Positions 8,131 to 17,338 of a stretch of DNA of 64,000 nucleotides are shown here, piece after piece. This DNA is from JBGTCY01 sp041748615 (GTDB lineage Bacteria; Bacteroidota; Bacteroidia; Chitinophagales; CAIOSU01), in assembly GCA_041748615.1 (NCBI GenBank), contig JBGTCY010000177.1, positions 10,859 to 74,858 of the forward strand. The letters run 5' to 3'. A program made the translations under genes and the position numbers. How positions within the stretch are numbered: the stretch's first letter is position 1; every line of letters begins with the position of its first letter. The notes beneath the pieces are model-generated. The model was not told where the DNA came from and searched no databases. It saw only the letters and a list, made by a program, of their open reading frames with translations.

Positions 8131-10116
8131 TCATGAAACCGTGTAGCCGACCTCCCTTCCCAACTCCTTCCACCCATTCCAGATAATTTTTAAATCGCTG
8201 TAGGCATCATAGTCTTTGGCATACAAAAGATTGAGCCGCTTTGCAGCGGAATCGCTGATATTTTTAGTGATGAGAGCATCAATGGGATTCAGGATGCCCG
8301 GTTTAATTTTTGGCAATACATAATTTCCGTTTTGTAGTACGTTACCGGCATAACCCACCCATGTTTTTGAGCCTGATAAAACCATCCCCCAATTTTTAAT
8401 AAATCCCCAAAAGTTTTTAATCAAAAAAATATTTACCGGAAGCAAAAAAATGAAGCTGCAGCACAACGCGATATCTAAGAATCGCTTGTTTCTTCTGTTC
8501 ATCGGTGAGGAGATGGCAAGATTCACGTCAATGGCAAACAAGTCGCCCGCTGAGTTTTTTGAATTGCTGCCAATGATGCTCGCGCTGTTTTCCGGAACGA
8601 TTTTGTAATTCAGTTCCGGTCCGTTTTCCAGCATTGCCGTGATGATTTTTTTTGCGGAAACATGCTTGCTGCAAAAAATAATTTCATCCACATCATATGT
8701 GTTTTTAATTTCCGCCAACTCATCGTAGGCGCCAAGGCAGTGCTCGTCTTCAACCGCTTTTCCATTGGGCGAAACATACCCGATGAAACGATAATCGCTG
8801 TCGGCATGGGTGAGCAACGCCAACGCGCGCTCCGCCTCTTCTTTATCCCCCACCACCACCATGCGGTGCGATGATTCATCCGTAACACCTGATTTTTTGC
8901 CAAACAACATTTTCAAAACCAACCTCAACCCCACCATCGAAAATACCGCCCATGCCGCACCGAGTATTATCATCGCGCGGGAAAAGCGCAATGATTCAGG
9001 CAGGAACGCGTAGAAAGCGGCAATCAGTAATGAGCCTGTGAGCAAACCTCTGACTAAGCGGTGGTTTTTTACAGGCTTGTCATAACCGCCACTCAGGTAA
9101 ACGGAAACAAGCCAAAAGAAGATATATCCCGGTACGATGTACAACATGTATTCGGGCGGATAATACTCGGGAGCATTTTTGATATTGGACGCCCAGAAAT
9201 TTTTGATGAGCAGCATCCCGGCATATAGCAGCACAGCGTCCGCAAAGGGCAGCATGATTTGCCCCAGCGCTCTTTTGAAAAAAGCGGCAACCGCGCTCAG
9301 GTAAACCGCTACGGCAATCACGATGGAGTATATTTTCGCCTGCTGTGAAGAAAAATGTTTTTTCGCGAAAATCAGCATCGCGTTGTAAAACATCTTCACA
9401 TAATTCAGGCTCCCGCGCTTGGTGCTTTCCCCCTTGTAGTGAATGATTTGTGTTTCGGGGAAATAATAGTTTTTATATCCGGCTAATTTGATGCGATACG
9501 AGAGGTCAACATCTTCTCCGTACATGAAAAAAGTTTCATCCAGCAGTCCGATAGTGTCGAGCGTTTTTTTTCGAATCAGCATGAACGCGCCCGACAACAC
9601 ATCCACTTCATGCGTATCGTTTTCATTCAAAAAACCAAGATGATACCTGCCGAAAGTTTTTGATTTCGGAAAGAGCGCGGACAGTCCGGTGATTTTATAA
9701 AACGAAACCGCGGGCGTGGGCAGTGAGCGTTTTGATTCCGGCAGAAAAATTCCCTTGCCGTCAATCATGTTCACGCCCAGCGCGCCCGCTTCGGGATGCG
9801 CATCCATAAAGCGCACTGTTTTTTCCAGCGTGTCTTCCTGCAGCAATGTGTCCGGATTCAGCAGCAACACAAATTCGCCTTTCGCGATTTTGATTGCCTG
9901 GTTGTTGGCGATGGAGAATCCTTTGTTTACTATGTTCTCAAGCAGCGTGACTTCGGGAAACCGGCTTTTCACCAATGCCGCTGAACCGTCAGACGAAGCA
10001 TTGTCCACCACGATGATTTCAGCCTCCAAATTTTCGGCTGCTTTTTTCACTGAAGCCAAAGCCTGCTCCAGGAAATATTTCACATTATAGTTGACGATGA
10101 TGATGGTGAGCTTCAT
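8131..10116 (-). CDS. Fusion of GT2 glycosyltransferase with a degenerate polyprenyl-phosphate sugar transferase-like membrane domain
   Basis: The first ~260 residues are a family-2 glycosyltransferase: MKLTIIIVNYNVKYFLEQAL, VDNASSDGS, the LLLNPDT acceptor-metal region and MYGEDVDLSYRI. A membrane region of four to five helices follows (about 275-405), then a nucleotide-binding-like segment (HRMVVVGDKEEAERAL, about 420-520). The end resembles undecaprenyl-phosphate sugar transferases (NKRFLDIALCCS, VLSGSKTWVGY, KIKPGI, DLKIIWNGW), but the stretch that should hold the catalytic Asp-Glu and the KFRSM-type motif is missing. It probably makes surface polysaccharide or O-antigen. An ATG at 10143 would add nine residues. 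I chose the one directly before the GT2 fold. Confidence 0.82.
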   Translation of the reverse strand: MKLTIIIVNYNVKYFLEQALASVKKAAENLEAEIIVVDNASSDGSAALVKSRFPEVTLLENIVNKGFSIANNQAIKIAKGEFVLLLNPDTLLQEDTLEKTVRFMDAHPEAGALGVNMIDGKGIFLPESKRSLPTPAVSFYKITGLSALFPKSKTFGRYHLGFLNENDTHEVDVLSGAFMLIRKKTLDTIGLLDETFFMYGEDVDLSYRIKLAGYKNYYFPETQIIHYKGESTKRGSLNYVKMFYNAMLIFAKKHFSSQQAKIYSIVIAVAVYLSAVAAFFKRALGQIMLPFADAVLLYAGMLLIKNFWASNIKNAPEYYPPEYMLYIVPGYIFFWLVSVYLSGGYDKPVKNHRLVRGLLTGSLLIAAFYAFLPESLRFSRAMIILGAAWAVFSMVGLRLVLKMLFGKKSGVTDESSHRMVVVGDKEEAERALALLTHADSDYRFIGYVSPNGKAVEDEHCLGAYDELAEIKNTYDVDEIIFCSKHVSAKKIITAMLENGPELNYKIVPENSASIIGSNSKNSAGDLFAIDVNLAISSPMNRRNKRFLDIALCCSFIFLLPVNIFLIKNFWGFIKNWGMVLSGSKTWVGYAGNVLQNGNYVLPKIKPGILNPIDALITKNISDSAAKRLNLLYAKDYDAYSDLKIIWNGWKELGREVGYTVS

Positions 10117-10224
10117 GGGGTGATGAAAGGCGGAATCGGGCATTCAATCAATACGAAGATAAACCCGAATTATTCTCGTTCGCGATAAAAATTGCTATTT
10201 GAAAAATGATGCATTCATCAATGT

Positions 10225-10309
10225 GCAGTTCTAAAAATTGCTCTTTTTGATTGCCTTATCCCTTGCCTTCTCCAAAGGAGAAGGAGATAGAGGTAATTTT
10301 TAGGACTGC
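10225..10309. repeat. Small inverted-repeat (MITE-like) hairpin
   Basis: Fifteen-base arms (gcagttctaaaaatt at 10225-10239; aatttttaggactgc at 10295-10309) pair with one mismatch. Between them is a perfect 8-base hairpin, ccttctcc-aaa-ggagaagg (10266-10284). It lies between recR and the glycosyltransferase gene, both minus strand. It could also act as a transcriptional attenuator. Confidence 0.55.
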
Positions 10310-10356
10310 CCGAATGAAAGAAGAAAAGAAACCTGAAACTGTCTGAAAATTTCGTT

Positions 10357-10977
10357 TCACCCTTTCACCAAAAAACTTTCGTATGGAATCCGGTTGACCA
10401 AAGCGCGGGCGAGGGTGATTTCATCCGTGTATTCCAACTCGCCCCCGACCGAGATACCGCGCGAAATCGCGGTGACTCTGATGTTCAGCGGAGTGATTTT
10501 TCTTGTAAGATAAAAAATGGTGGTGTCACCTTCCATCGTGGGACTGAGCGCCATCACGATTTCGCGCACCTGATTTTTTTGAAGCCGCGCGATGAGCGAT
10601 TCGATATTCAGGTCATCCGGTCCGATGCCGTCCATCGGAGAGATAATCCCGCCCAGCACATGATAGACTCCGTTGAAGTGGTTGGTGTTTTCCACCGCCA
10701 TCACATCGCGCAGGCTTTCCACCACACAAATCAGCGAACGGTCGCGCCTGGGGTTCGCGCAGATATTACAAATGTCCGAATCCGATACGTTGTGGCATTC
10801 GCGGCAAAACCTGATTTCATCGCGCATCCGCATCACGGCTTCGCCTAATTGAACGGAGCGTTCTTTGGGCTGCTTCAATAAGTGAAGTACCAGGCGCAAC
10901 GCGGTTTTTTTCCCGATTCCGGGGAGCTTAGAAAATTCATTGACCGCGTCTTCAATCAGTTTGGAAGGAAAATTCAT
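10357..10977 (-). CDS. recR: Recombination protein RecR
   Basis: 206 residues, close to the family norm. RecR binds gapped DNA with RecO and RecF and helps load RecA. It shows the N-terminal helix-hairpin-helix (FSKLPGIGKKTALRLVLHLL), a four-cysteine zinc site (CRECHNVSDSDICNICANP, about 57-75), then the Toprim region (LICVVESLRDVMAVE and VREIVMALSPTMEGDTT). The ending AISRGISVGGELEYTD and LARAL is characteristic. No neighbour partner is seen. It stands alone between repeat-bearing intergenic regions. Confidence 0.97.
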   Translation of the reverse strand: MNFPSKLIEDAVNEFSKLPGIGKKTALRLVLHLLKQPKERSVQLGEAVMRMRDEIRFCRECHNVSDSDICNICANPRRDRSLICVVESLRDVMAVENTNHFNGVYHVLGGIISPMDGIGPDDLNIESLIARLQKNQVREIVMALSPTMEGDTTIFYLTRKITPLNIRVTAISRGISVGGELEYTDEITLARALVNRIPYESFLVKG

Positions 10978-11040
10978 GGATTTCAGTGTAGTGAGCGAAT
11001 TTAGTTTTTTCAGAGCAGGCTATTTTTTATTCTTATTGCT

Positions 11041-11154
11041 TGGGTGTATGATTGTGTCATGCCGGACTTGTTCCGGCATCCCCATGTGCTTGTAAACAGC
11101 GGGGGATTCCGGCATAAAGCCGGAATGACAACTGTGCAATTTGACCTACACCCA
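11041..11154. repeat. Inverted-repeat element, family B copy 1
   Basis: Outer arms tgggtgta (11041-11048) and tacaccca (11147-11154) enclose a second pair, gtcatgccggacttgttccg and its complement-like counterpart ending cggaatgac. The right end (acaactgtgcaatttgacc) reappears inverted at the left end of copy 2 (15246-15365). The element carries no gene. It is MITE- or REP-like. Confidence 0.6.
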
Positions 11155-11230
11155 CAAATTTTTAAACCCTGTCGCTCTTCAAGGAATTTGATTATTTTGA
11201 CTGTTGAATTTTAACATCCGTTTACCGCTT

Positions 11231-11617
11231 ATGTTTTTTTCCGTTTTTAAAAAGAATATCAAATCATTCGGTTACGCCATCAAAGGTATTTTGCATCTTT
11301 TCTCCTCTCAAAAAAACATGCGGATACACTTCGTCATCGCGGTCGCGGTGATTCTATCCGGATTTTATTTCAAGATTACCGCTGCGGATTGGAGCTTAGT
11401 CGTCATTTGCATCACATTGGTGTTTTTTGCCGAGGCAATCAATACCTCCATTGAATACCTGACCGATTTGGCGCACCCGGATTTTCATCCCCTTGCCGGT
11501 AAAATAAAAGACATCAGCGCGGGGGCGGTTTTATTAGCCGCGCTGGGAGCCGCTGTGGTCGGGTTGATAATTTTCTCAAAATATTTAACGGACATAGTTG
11601 AAAATCTCCGATTTTGA
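11231..11617 (+). CDS. dgkA: Diacylglycerol kinase, prokaryotic DgkA type
   Basis: This inner-membrane kinase phosphorylates diacylglycerol, or undecaprenol in some Gram-positives, for lipid recycling. With the ATG at 11231 it has 128 residues and three transmembrane helices. Family signatures are KNMRIHFVIAVAV, FAEAINTSIEYLTDL (the conserved Glu of the active site) and KIKDISAGAVLLAALGA. An upstream TTG (11204) would add nine residues with no family support. Confidence 0.92.
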   Translation: MFFSVFKKNIKSFGYAIKGILHLFSSQKNMRIHFVIAVAVILSGFYFKITAADWSLVVICITLVFFAEAINTSIEYLTDLAHPDFHPLAGKIKDISAGAVLLAALGAAVVGLIIFSKYLTDIVENLRF

Positions 11618-11652
11618 TTTAGCTTTGTCCTTCATTTATTTATTTATTTTTC

Positions 11653-11904
11653 ATGAATATTTACATTGCAAACATCAGCTTCCGCGCAAAGGAAGACCAT
11701 CTGAAAGAATTATTTGAACAATACGGTGAAGTGGCTTCCGTGAAGATTGTCACTGACCGTGAGACGGGCCGAAGCCGCGGCTTCGGTTTTGTTGATATGC
11801 CCAATGATTCTGAAGGCAGAGAAGCCATCTCCAAACTCAATGGCTTTGAATTCCAGCAGCGCAATCTCGTGGTGAACGAAGCGAGACCCGGCAAAGCAAG
11901 ATAA
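11653..11904 (+). CDS. RRM-domain RNA-binding protein
   Basis: An 83-residue single RNA recognition motif. RNP2 is seen at NIYIANISF and RNP1 at GRSRGFGFVDM, with the four-strand RRM layout throughout (LKELFEQYGEV, KIVTDRETG, LNGFEFQQRNLVV). Such short glycine-poor RRM proteins are common in Bacteroidota and are thought to act as RNA chaperones or post-transcriptional regulators. The target is unknown. Confidence 0.93.
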   Translation: MNIYIANISFRAKEDHLKELFEQYGEVASVKIVTDRETGRSRGFGFVDMPNDSEGREAISKLNGFEFQQRNLVVNEARPGKAR

Positions 11905-12002
11905 TTCCCGCACTTATCTCGACAGGTAACATAAATGGTACGATGATTGCTCGTAGCCATGATGCTTTTTATTTGCTTAATTTTAAACAAACACATTCGT
12001 TT

Positions 12003-12743
12003 ATGAAAACCGCAATCATCCTGACTTTTTCCGCCTTGTTTTATATCCCCTCCGTTTTTGCAGGGAATACCTTTGAGGGTAACATGATTATCACCACCGA
12101 AAACGGGGGGAAAGCGGCCGGGAAAATGACGCTTGCCGTTAAAAACGATTTAATCGCCATCAATCCCGGTTCAGGTCCTCAATCCATCCTGAATGTTTCA
12201 ACCGGGGATTTTTTAACCGTCATTAACCAGGGCGGTCAGAAAATGGTGATGAAAATGAATATCGCGCTGCTTGGTGATTTGGGAGAATTACCGTCTTTCA
12301 TGGGTCCGTTTGCGGGTTACATCGGAAAGACCGGCAAAGAAGCGGGCACCTCTGAAGTTGAGGTTGCCAATGAAACCAAAGTAGTGAATGGCTTTAAGTG
12401 TAAAAAATACACGATTAAAGACAAAGACGCCATCACCACCATTTGGGCAACGCAGGATGTACCCTTCAGCCTTGCGAATTTGTTTGACTTGCTGAAAGCT
12501 CCCAACGGACAACATCAGGGCTTGAAATCTTCTTTCCCCGTTCAGGCAAGCGTGAAAGATTTAAAAACCAACGAAGTGAGCAACTACGATATTAAAGTGG
12601 AGAAAAAATCATTGGAAGCGAATTTATTCGAAGTACCCAAAGAATACATGGTAATGGATATGACACCTCTGATTCAGCAAATGTTTCAAAGTGGCGACCC
12701 CGCCCAAATCAAATCTATTTTAGACCAGTTTCTGCCGAAGTAG
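12003..12743 (+). CDS. Secreted DUF4412-type protein
   Basis: From the ATG at 12003 the protein has 246 residues. It opens with a signal peptide (MKTAIILTFSALFYIPSVFA) and the GNTFEGNMIITTENGG start typical of DUF4412 proteins. The middle carries the conserved NGFKCKKYTIKD and TTIWATQDVPF segments of that family. An in-frame extension to 11943 lacks a signal. It is likely periplasmic or outer-membrane associated, function unknown. It stands alone and is followed by repeat-rich DNA. Confidence 0.75.
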   Translation: MKTAIILTFSALFYIPSVFAGNTFEGNMIITTENGGKAAGKMTLAVKNDLIAINPGSGPQSILNVSTGDFLTVINQGGQKMVMKMNIALLGDLGELPSFMGPFAGYIGKTGKEAGTSEVEVANETKVVNGFKCKKYTIKDKDAITTIWATQDVPFSLANLFDLLKAPNGQHQGLKSSFPVQASVKDLKTNEVSNYDIKVEKKSLEANLFEVPKEYMVMDMTPLIQQMFQSGDPAQIKSILDQFLPK

Positions 12744-12778
12744 GTTTTAGGGCGGTTTTTTAAACTTCATTTTCCTGC

Positions 12779-12862
12779 GCTTAATCTGCCAATCTGTGGC
12801 ATAATGTGTTTGTAATTGAAATTGAACAATTAACAATTAACAATGGACTATGGACTGTAACT
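12779..12862. repeat. Dispersed repeat material between DUF4412 and PorE-like genes
   Basis: The block gcttaatctgccaatctgtg(gca) at 12779-12801 recurs with two changes at 21510-21532. It is followed by tandem aacaattaac units (12826-12842) and a tggactatggactg segment similar in style to the insertion in the nitrilase gene. The remaining part of the gap 12744-13048 holds no gene I can see. Confidence 0.45.
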
Positions 12863-13048
12863 AACCCAAGGGGATGCCGGAACAAGTCCAGCAATATCTC
12901 AACTTTAAACATCAGACTTTGAACCTTAAACTCCCTTCCTCCCCCGGAGGTAAGACACCACAATCGCGAAACGCTATTAATCAAAGCAAGGCACAGACGT
13001 ACGAAGCGAGCGCAAAAAAAAATTACATCCGTAAGAAGTTGGCAAAGA

Positions 13049-15022
13049 TTACTTGTCCACCGAGCTTTTCACTTTCAATCCTTCGGGTTGTTTGACCACA
13101 ACGAATTCGGTGCGCCTGTTCAGTTGATGTTCCTCTTCGGTGCAGGGCACATTGTTGACACAATGATTCACCGGCACTGACTCTCCGAAGCCTTTGGCTT
13201 TGATGAGCGATTTGTTGATGCCTTTTGAAACGATGTAGCTCACGGCTGATTCCGCACGTTTTTGGGAGAGCCACATGTTGTAAGTATCGGAACCGCGGCT
13301 GTCGGTGTGTGAGCGCAATTCCACCACCATGCCGGGATATTTCTTCATGAAATCTACGAAGCGGTCAAGCTCCTTTGCCGCATCGGGGCGAATATCATAT
13401 TTGTCGAAATCGTAGTAGATATTTTCGAGCTTAATCACCTCTCCCACAGAAATGCGCTGCATTTCGAGTACCATCTCAATGGTGTCTTTGTCCGGCTGGT
13501 GTGTTGAGATTTCTTTCGGGCTGATGAGGAACCATCCGTACTTTTCCGAAGTGACGATAAAATCCTGTTTCAGCGGAAGGTCGAAGATGAATTTTCCTTT
13601 GTTATCGGTCGTGGCGGAATCAATAAATTCAGCGGGAACCTGCATGAGCCTGACCAACGCATCGGGGATGGGTTCGCGGGTTTTCTTGTCAATCACCTTG
13701 CCCAGCAGGACAACTTTTGATTTTTTGTCAAAGGCATAAATATCATCATCGCCACTTCCACCCGGGCGGTTAGAAGAGAAAAATCCGTTGATGATATCCT
13801 CATTGTAAATCAAACCGAAATCATCGCGGTGTGAGTTGACGGGATAACCGACATTGGTGACATTGCCCCATTCGCCATCGGTTTTTGTCGCGGAGTAAAT
13901 ATCAAGTCCGCCAAAACCTTCGTAGCTGTCGGAAGCAAAAAAGAGTGTTCCGTTTTTGTGCATGAACGGGAACACCTCATCGCCTTTCGTATTGACGTCT
14001 TTACCCAAATTTACCGGAGGAGAAAATCCATCATCCTTGATTCTGACATAGTATAAATCCTGACCGCCCCGGGCGTCATCATGCGGCATGTCGGAGGCGA
14101 AAAACAAATATCTGCCATCATGCGAAAGTGTGGGATGACCCACGGAATATTCATCGCTGTTGAAAGGTAGGTCAAAGATATTTGTCCATTTGCCGTCAAC
14201 GAATTCAGCGCGAAACACTTTCAGCTTCATAATCCCTTCCTTGCTCTTTTTCTTTTTCTTGATATAGTTGTTGCGGGTAAAATACATGACGGTATAAGTC
14301 GAGTCAAAGGCGACCGGTCCTTCGTGATATTCTTTGTTCACATGACCTTCCAATGGAACCGGGGTGGTGAAGCCGGTATCTGTTTGTACAGAAATAAAAA
14401 TGTCGAGAAACGGACTGCCCGACCACAAATTATCAATCTTGCCGGTGCCGCGTGCCGATGGAAAAACAATGGCGCTGTCGTTTTTGAAAAAAGTTGGACT
14501 GAAATCTGAAACCGGAGAGTTATGCGGAAATTCACGGATAATAAATTTAGAAGAATCGGCAATCCATTTCGGAATCAGGTCAATGCCATCCGCAAGGCGT
14601 TTGCCGCGCGGGTCGGTGGAATCGGCTTTAGCATATTCAAGGTAATATTTTTTCGCTTCATCATATTGCTGTGCAGTGCGTAGCATTTGCGCGTAGTAAA
14701 ATTTCTGAATCGCTGTGTGCCCGGGCTGGCTGACCACTTCCGCGTACCATCTCAGAGCGTTTTCATAATCACCGGTAATCCGGTAAACATCCGCCAACTT
14801 TCCGAGCGCTTTGATATTGTCAGGGCGCTTGTTTAAAACTTTTGTGTAACCTTTGATGGCTTTTTCAAATTGGAATAGTGAAAATGCCTTGTCGGCTTTT
14901 CTCAGTTTTCTGCCTTGCGCGTTTGCATCGGAAGTGGCAACAATCATCAAGACTGAAAGAAGAAAACAAACTAAAATTTTGTACAGGAGGCTGAACGAAT
15001 GGGTTGAGTTCGGGTAATTCAT
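13049..15022 (-). CDS. PorE-like TPR / beta-propeller / CRD / OmpA-domain protein
   Basis: A 657-residue exported protein. The domain order is: signal peptide (to about residue 36), TPR repeats (about 38-140; KADKAFSLFQFEKAIKGYTK, GDYENALRWYAEV), PD40-type propeller strands (about 170-420; SHDGRYLFFASDMPHDDARG, HKNGTLFFASDSYEGFGG), a carboxypeptidase-regulatory-like domain (about 435-520; GKVIDKKTREPIPDALV), and an OmpA peptidoglycan-binding domain (about 532-650; RSHTDSRGSDTYN, LSQKRAESAVSY, LNRRTEFVV). That order matches PorE of the type IX secretion system. Paralogs with the same architecture exist in many Bacteroidota, so orthology is probable, not certain. There is no lipobox in the signal. 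Confidence 0.78.
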   Translation of the reverse strand: MNYPNSTHSFSLLYKILVCFLLSVLMIVATSDANAQGRKLRKADKAFSLFQFEKAIKGYTKVLNKRPDNIKALGKLADVYRITGDYENALRWYAEVVSQPGHTAIQKFYYAQMLRTAQQYDEAKKYYLEYAKADSTDPRGKRLADGIDLIPKWIADSSKFIIREFPHNSPVSDFSPTFFKNDSAIVFPSARGTGKIDNLWSGSPFLDIFISVQTDTGFTTPVPLEGHVNKEYHEGPVAFDSTYTVMYFTRNNYIKKKKKSKEGIMKLKVFRAEFVDGKWTNIFDLPFNSDEYSVGHPTLSHDGRYLFFASDMPHDDARGGQDLYYVRIKDDGFSPPVNLGKDVNTKGDEVFPFMHKNGTLFFASDSYEGFGGLDIYSATKTDGEWGNVTNVGYPVNSHRDDFGLIYNEDIINGFFSSNRPGGSGDDDIYAFDKKSKVVLLGKVIDKKTREPIPDALVRLMQVPAEFIDSATTDNKGKFIFDLPLKQDFIVTSEKYGWFLISPKEISTHQPDKDTIEMVLEMQRISVGEVIKLENIYYDFDKYDIRPDAAKELDRFVDFMKKYPGMVVELRSHTDSRGSDTYNMWLSQKRAESAVSYIVSKGINKSLIKAKGFGESVPVNHCVNNVPCTEEEHQLNRRTEFVVVKQPEGLKVKSSVDK

Positions 15023-15245
15023 TTTTTTATCCTTTAAAGATAAGCATGTTGGTTAACGCAATATTGGGAAATATCAGTTACAGTTAAAAAGATCAGCGGT
15101 ATTGTAATATTAATATTCAATTTTATACACTAAACCAATTCTTTTTTACGGAAAAAACAAGTATTTGTTAGAGGGGGGCAAGCGTAACGTAAGACAAAAA
15201 AAAATTTAATCAACAAAAAGTGAATTGACCATTGTCTTTCATTCA
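15023..15245. other. AT-rich leader region of the PorE-like gene
   Basis: No open frame is seen. It is AT-rich and probably holds the minus-strand promoter for the PorE-like gene. A single clear promoter box cannot be picked. Confidence 0.35.
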
Positions 15246-15365
15246 CGGTGTATAATGACAAATTGCACTGTTGTCATGCCGTCCGCCTATTCTGGCGTGA
15301 CGGAATCCCCTGCTGAATGCAAACAGATGGGGATGCAGGATCAAGTCGGCAAAGTGCAATTTGAA
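15246..15365. repeat. Inverted-repeat element, family B copy 2
   Basis: It starts at cggtgtataatgacaaattg and ends at aaagtgcaatttg. The caaattgcact at the left end pairs with agtgcaatttg at the right end. Internally it holds gtcatgccgtccgc and the gatggggatgc block, matching copy 1 at 11041-11154 in inverted order at the left edge. It carries no gene. Confidence 0.55.
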
Positions 15366-15405
15366 AAAAATGCTGAATTTCAGAAGGGCTGATAAGAAAA
15401 CCAAT

Positions 15406-15828
15406 ATGCGAAAGATTATTGATGCTTTGACATTACCTAAAAGACTTTTTTTGATTGATGGATTTGGAGCTTTTATGACCGCTCTTATTTTATTTTCAAT
15501 TTTGAGACCACTGAATGAATACATTGGAATGCCCAAGAGTATTCTTACGATTCTTTCAATAATAGCATTGGCATTTTGTGTTTATTCAGTAAGTTGCTTT
15601 TTTCTCGTGAAAAAAAATTGGAAGCCTTTTCTAAAAGCTGTAAGTATTGGCAATTTAATTTATTGTTGCTTGACGCTTGGACTTATTGTTTATTATTATC
15701 CTCAACTAACTATTTTGGGACTAACCTATTTTTTGCTCGAAATCTTTTTAATCTGTGGGCTTGTTTTCATTGAGATGTATATTTTGACATTAATTAGTAG
15801 AGCGAAACAGATGACGATTATTAACTAA
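15406..15828 (+). CDS. Uncharacterised four-helix membrane protein
   Basis: A 140-residue protein from the ATG at 15406 (MRKIIDALTLPKRLFLIDGF). Four hydrophobic helices are seen at about 13-32, 44-66, 73-93 and 99-125. I do not recognise the family. The upstream TTG at 15361 lies within the repeat element and is not a likely start. It lies 11 bases before the secreted hydrolase gene, which may share its transcript. Confidence 0.6.
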   Translation: MRKIIDALTLPKRLFLIDGFGAFMTALILFSILRPLNEYIGMPKSILTILSIIALAFCVYSVSCFFLVKKNWKPFLKAVSIGNLIYCCLTLGLIVYYYPQLTILGLTYFLLEIFLICGLVFIEMYILTLISRAKQMTIIN

Positions 15829-15839
15829 AATTTTAGCCG

Positions 15840-17336
15840 ATGAAAAAATGGATTTTACAATTTTTACTGTTTTATGCAATGGGGATTTGTGTTGTTTGCG
15901 CTCAACAGCGCGGAGAATATATTTCATTTGAATGGCTTGAAACACAAACAGCCGCTTCCTTAGGCGCGGAGGTGCAGCAAAATATCGGCTTGCCGCCCTC
16001 ATTGTTGGGGATTCAATATGATTTTGATGTTTACAGGGTGATTTATTACACGGAAGACATTCATCCCGACAGCCTCACCACCGCTTCGGGATTAGTAGTG
16101 ATTCCGAATAATTTTCCATGTTCGGAACTCGGCATTTTCACCTTCGGACACGGGTTGATGATAAAAGATTTTGAAGTGCCTTCAAACAATGATAATATTT
16201 ACGCATTCATTTCAAAAGGCATTGCCGCCAATGGATTCATCGCGGCAGCGCCTGATTATATTCACCTTGGTCCGTTCGCTTCGCCCGGTTTTCAGGCTTT
16301 CATGAATGAACGGACAGAATCAGCCGCGACCATTGATTTGATACGTGCTATTAAAACTTTCGCGGCCGCGCAGGAGATTCAATTGAGCGAACAACTTTTT
16401 TTATCCGGCTATTCTCAGGGCGGACATTCTTCGATGGCTACTGCGAAAGCCATTCAGGAAAATTATGCCGGAGAACTTTCCGTGACCGCTTTGTCGTCAG
16501 GCGGAGGCACTTATTTTCTCTCCGGCACCGCTGCCGACAGCCTCGCTTCGCTGACAAGGGTGACACCCGAACCTCATGCCTTCTGCCTGATACTCCGTTC
16601 GTATGCTGAAGTGTATGCCGACAGCCTGCAAGCCAATGGTTTTGATTTGGATGGGGCGCGTGTGTTGGACAGCCTGTTCAAGCCGCCTTATAATGACATC
16701 CTGAAACCGATGTTAGACCGTGTTGACCCGTTTTTTGACCAGTTTCAACTTGACTCAGTGCCGATTAGAATGTTGAATGATGCTTGGAAAGATATGTTCA
16801 TTAACGACCCCAACCATTATTTCCGCAAACTTTTATCCTACAATGACCTCTACGACTGGTCGCCACAAATGCCGGTGGTAATGTTTCACAGCACGGCTGA
16901 TATCGAAAATCCGATAGAGAATGTGTTTTTCACCTTGCAGCAATTTCAGCTAAATGGAGCGCCTGATGTGGAGATTCAAACCGTAGATAATTTCAGCCAT
17001 CCGGACGCGGCATTGCCTTACGTGTTGTTCACGCTGAATTTCATGAAAGGGAAAAGACAATCGTGTTATCCGCTATTTGCAAATGAAATTCAACCGGAAG
17101 ATGCTATTAAAATTTATCCGAACCCCGCAACGCATTCTCTCTGGATTGAAACAAATTCAAATGCTGTTTTTGGAGAAATCACCGTCTATGACAGCCGCAC
17201 AGTGCCGGTTTTAAAACATGAAATCAACGGTGAACTGCAAATGGATATCAGCAGTCTTCCTACAGGAAATTATTTGATAGCGCTCAGAAAATCCGGTGAA
17301 AAAATAAGCCGGTTCAGGATGTTCGTGAAAATGTAA
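15840..17336 (+). CDS. Secreted alpha/beta-hydrolase (lipase-like) with T9SS sorting domain
   Basis: A 498-residue exported hydrolase. It has a signal peptide (ends near VVCAQQ), a catalytic core with the nucleophile elbow GYSQGGHS (Ser192), an upstream FGHG oxyanion-type loop, a VMFHSTADIENPI acid region near 345, and a histidine in VDNFSHPDAAL near 385. The arrangement resembles secretory lipases or esterases. The last ~75 residues (KIYPNPATHSLWIE, DISSLPTGNYLIAL) form a type A T9SS C-terminal sorting domain, so the product is likely exported or anchored at the surface. The substrate is unknown. Confidence 0.85.
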   Translation: MKKWILQFLLFYAMGICVVCAQQRGEYISFEWLETQTAASLGAEVQQNIGLPPSLLGIQYDFDVYRVIYYTEDIHPDSLTTASGLVVIPNNFPCSELGIFTFGHGLMIKDFEVPSNNDNIYAFISKGIAANGFIAAAPDYIHLGPFASPGFQAFMNERTESAATIDLIRAIKTFAAAQEIQLSEQLFLSGYSQGGHSSMATAKAIQENYAGELSVTALSSGGGTYFLSGTAADSLASLTRVTPEPHAFCLILRSYAEVYADSLQANGFDLDGARVLDSLFKPPYNDILKPMLDRVDPFFDQFQLDSVPIRMLNDAWKDMFINDPNHYFRKLLSYNDLYDWSPQMPVVMFHSTADIENPIENVFFTLQQFQLNGAPDVEIQTVDNFSHPDAALPYVLFTLNFMKGKRQSCYPLFANEIQPEDAIKIYPNPATHSLWIETNSNAVFGEITVYDSRTVPVLKHEINGELQMDISSLPTGNYLIALRKSGEKISRFRMFVKM

Positions 17337-17338
17337 AA

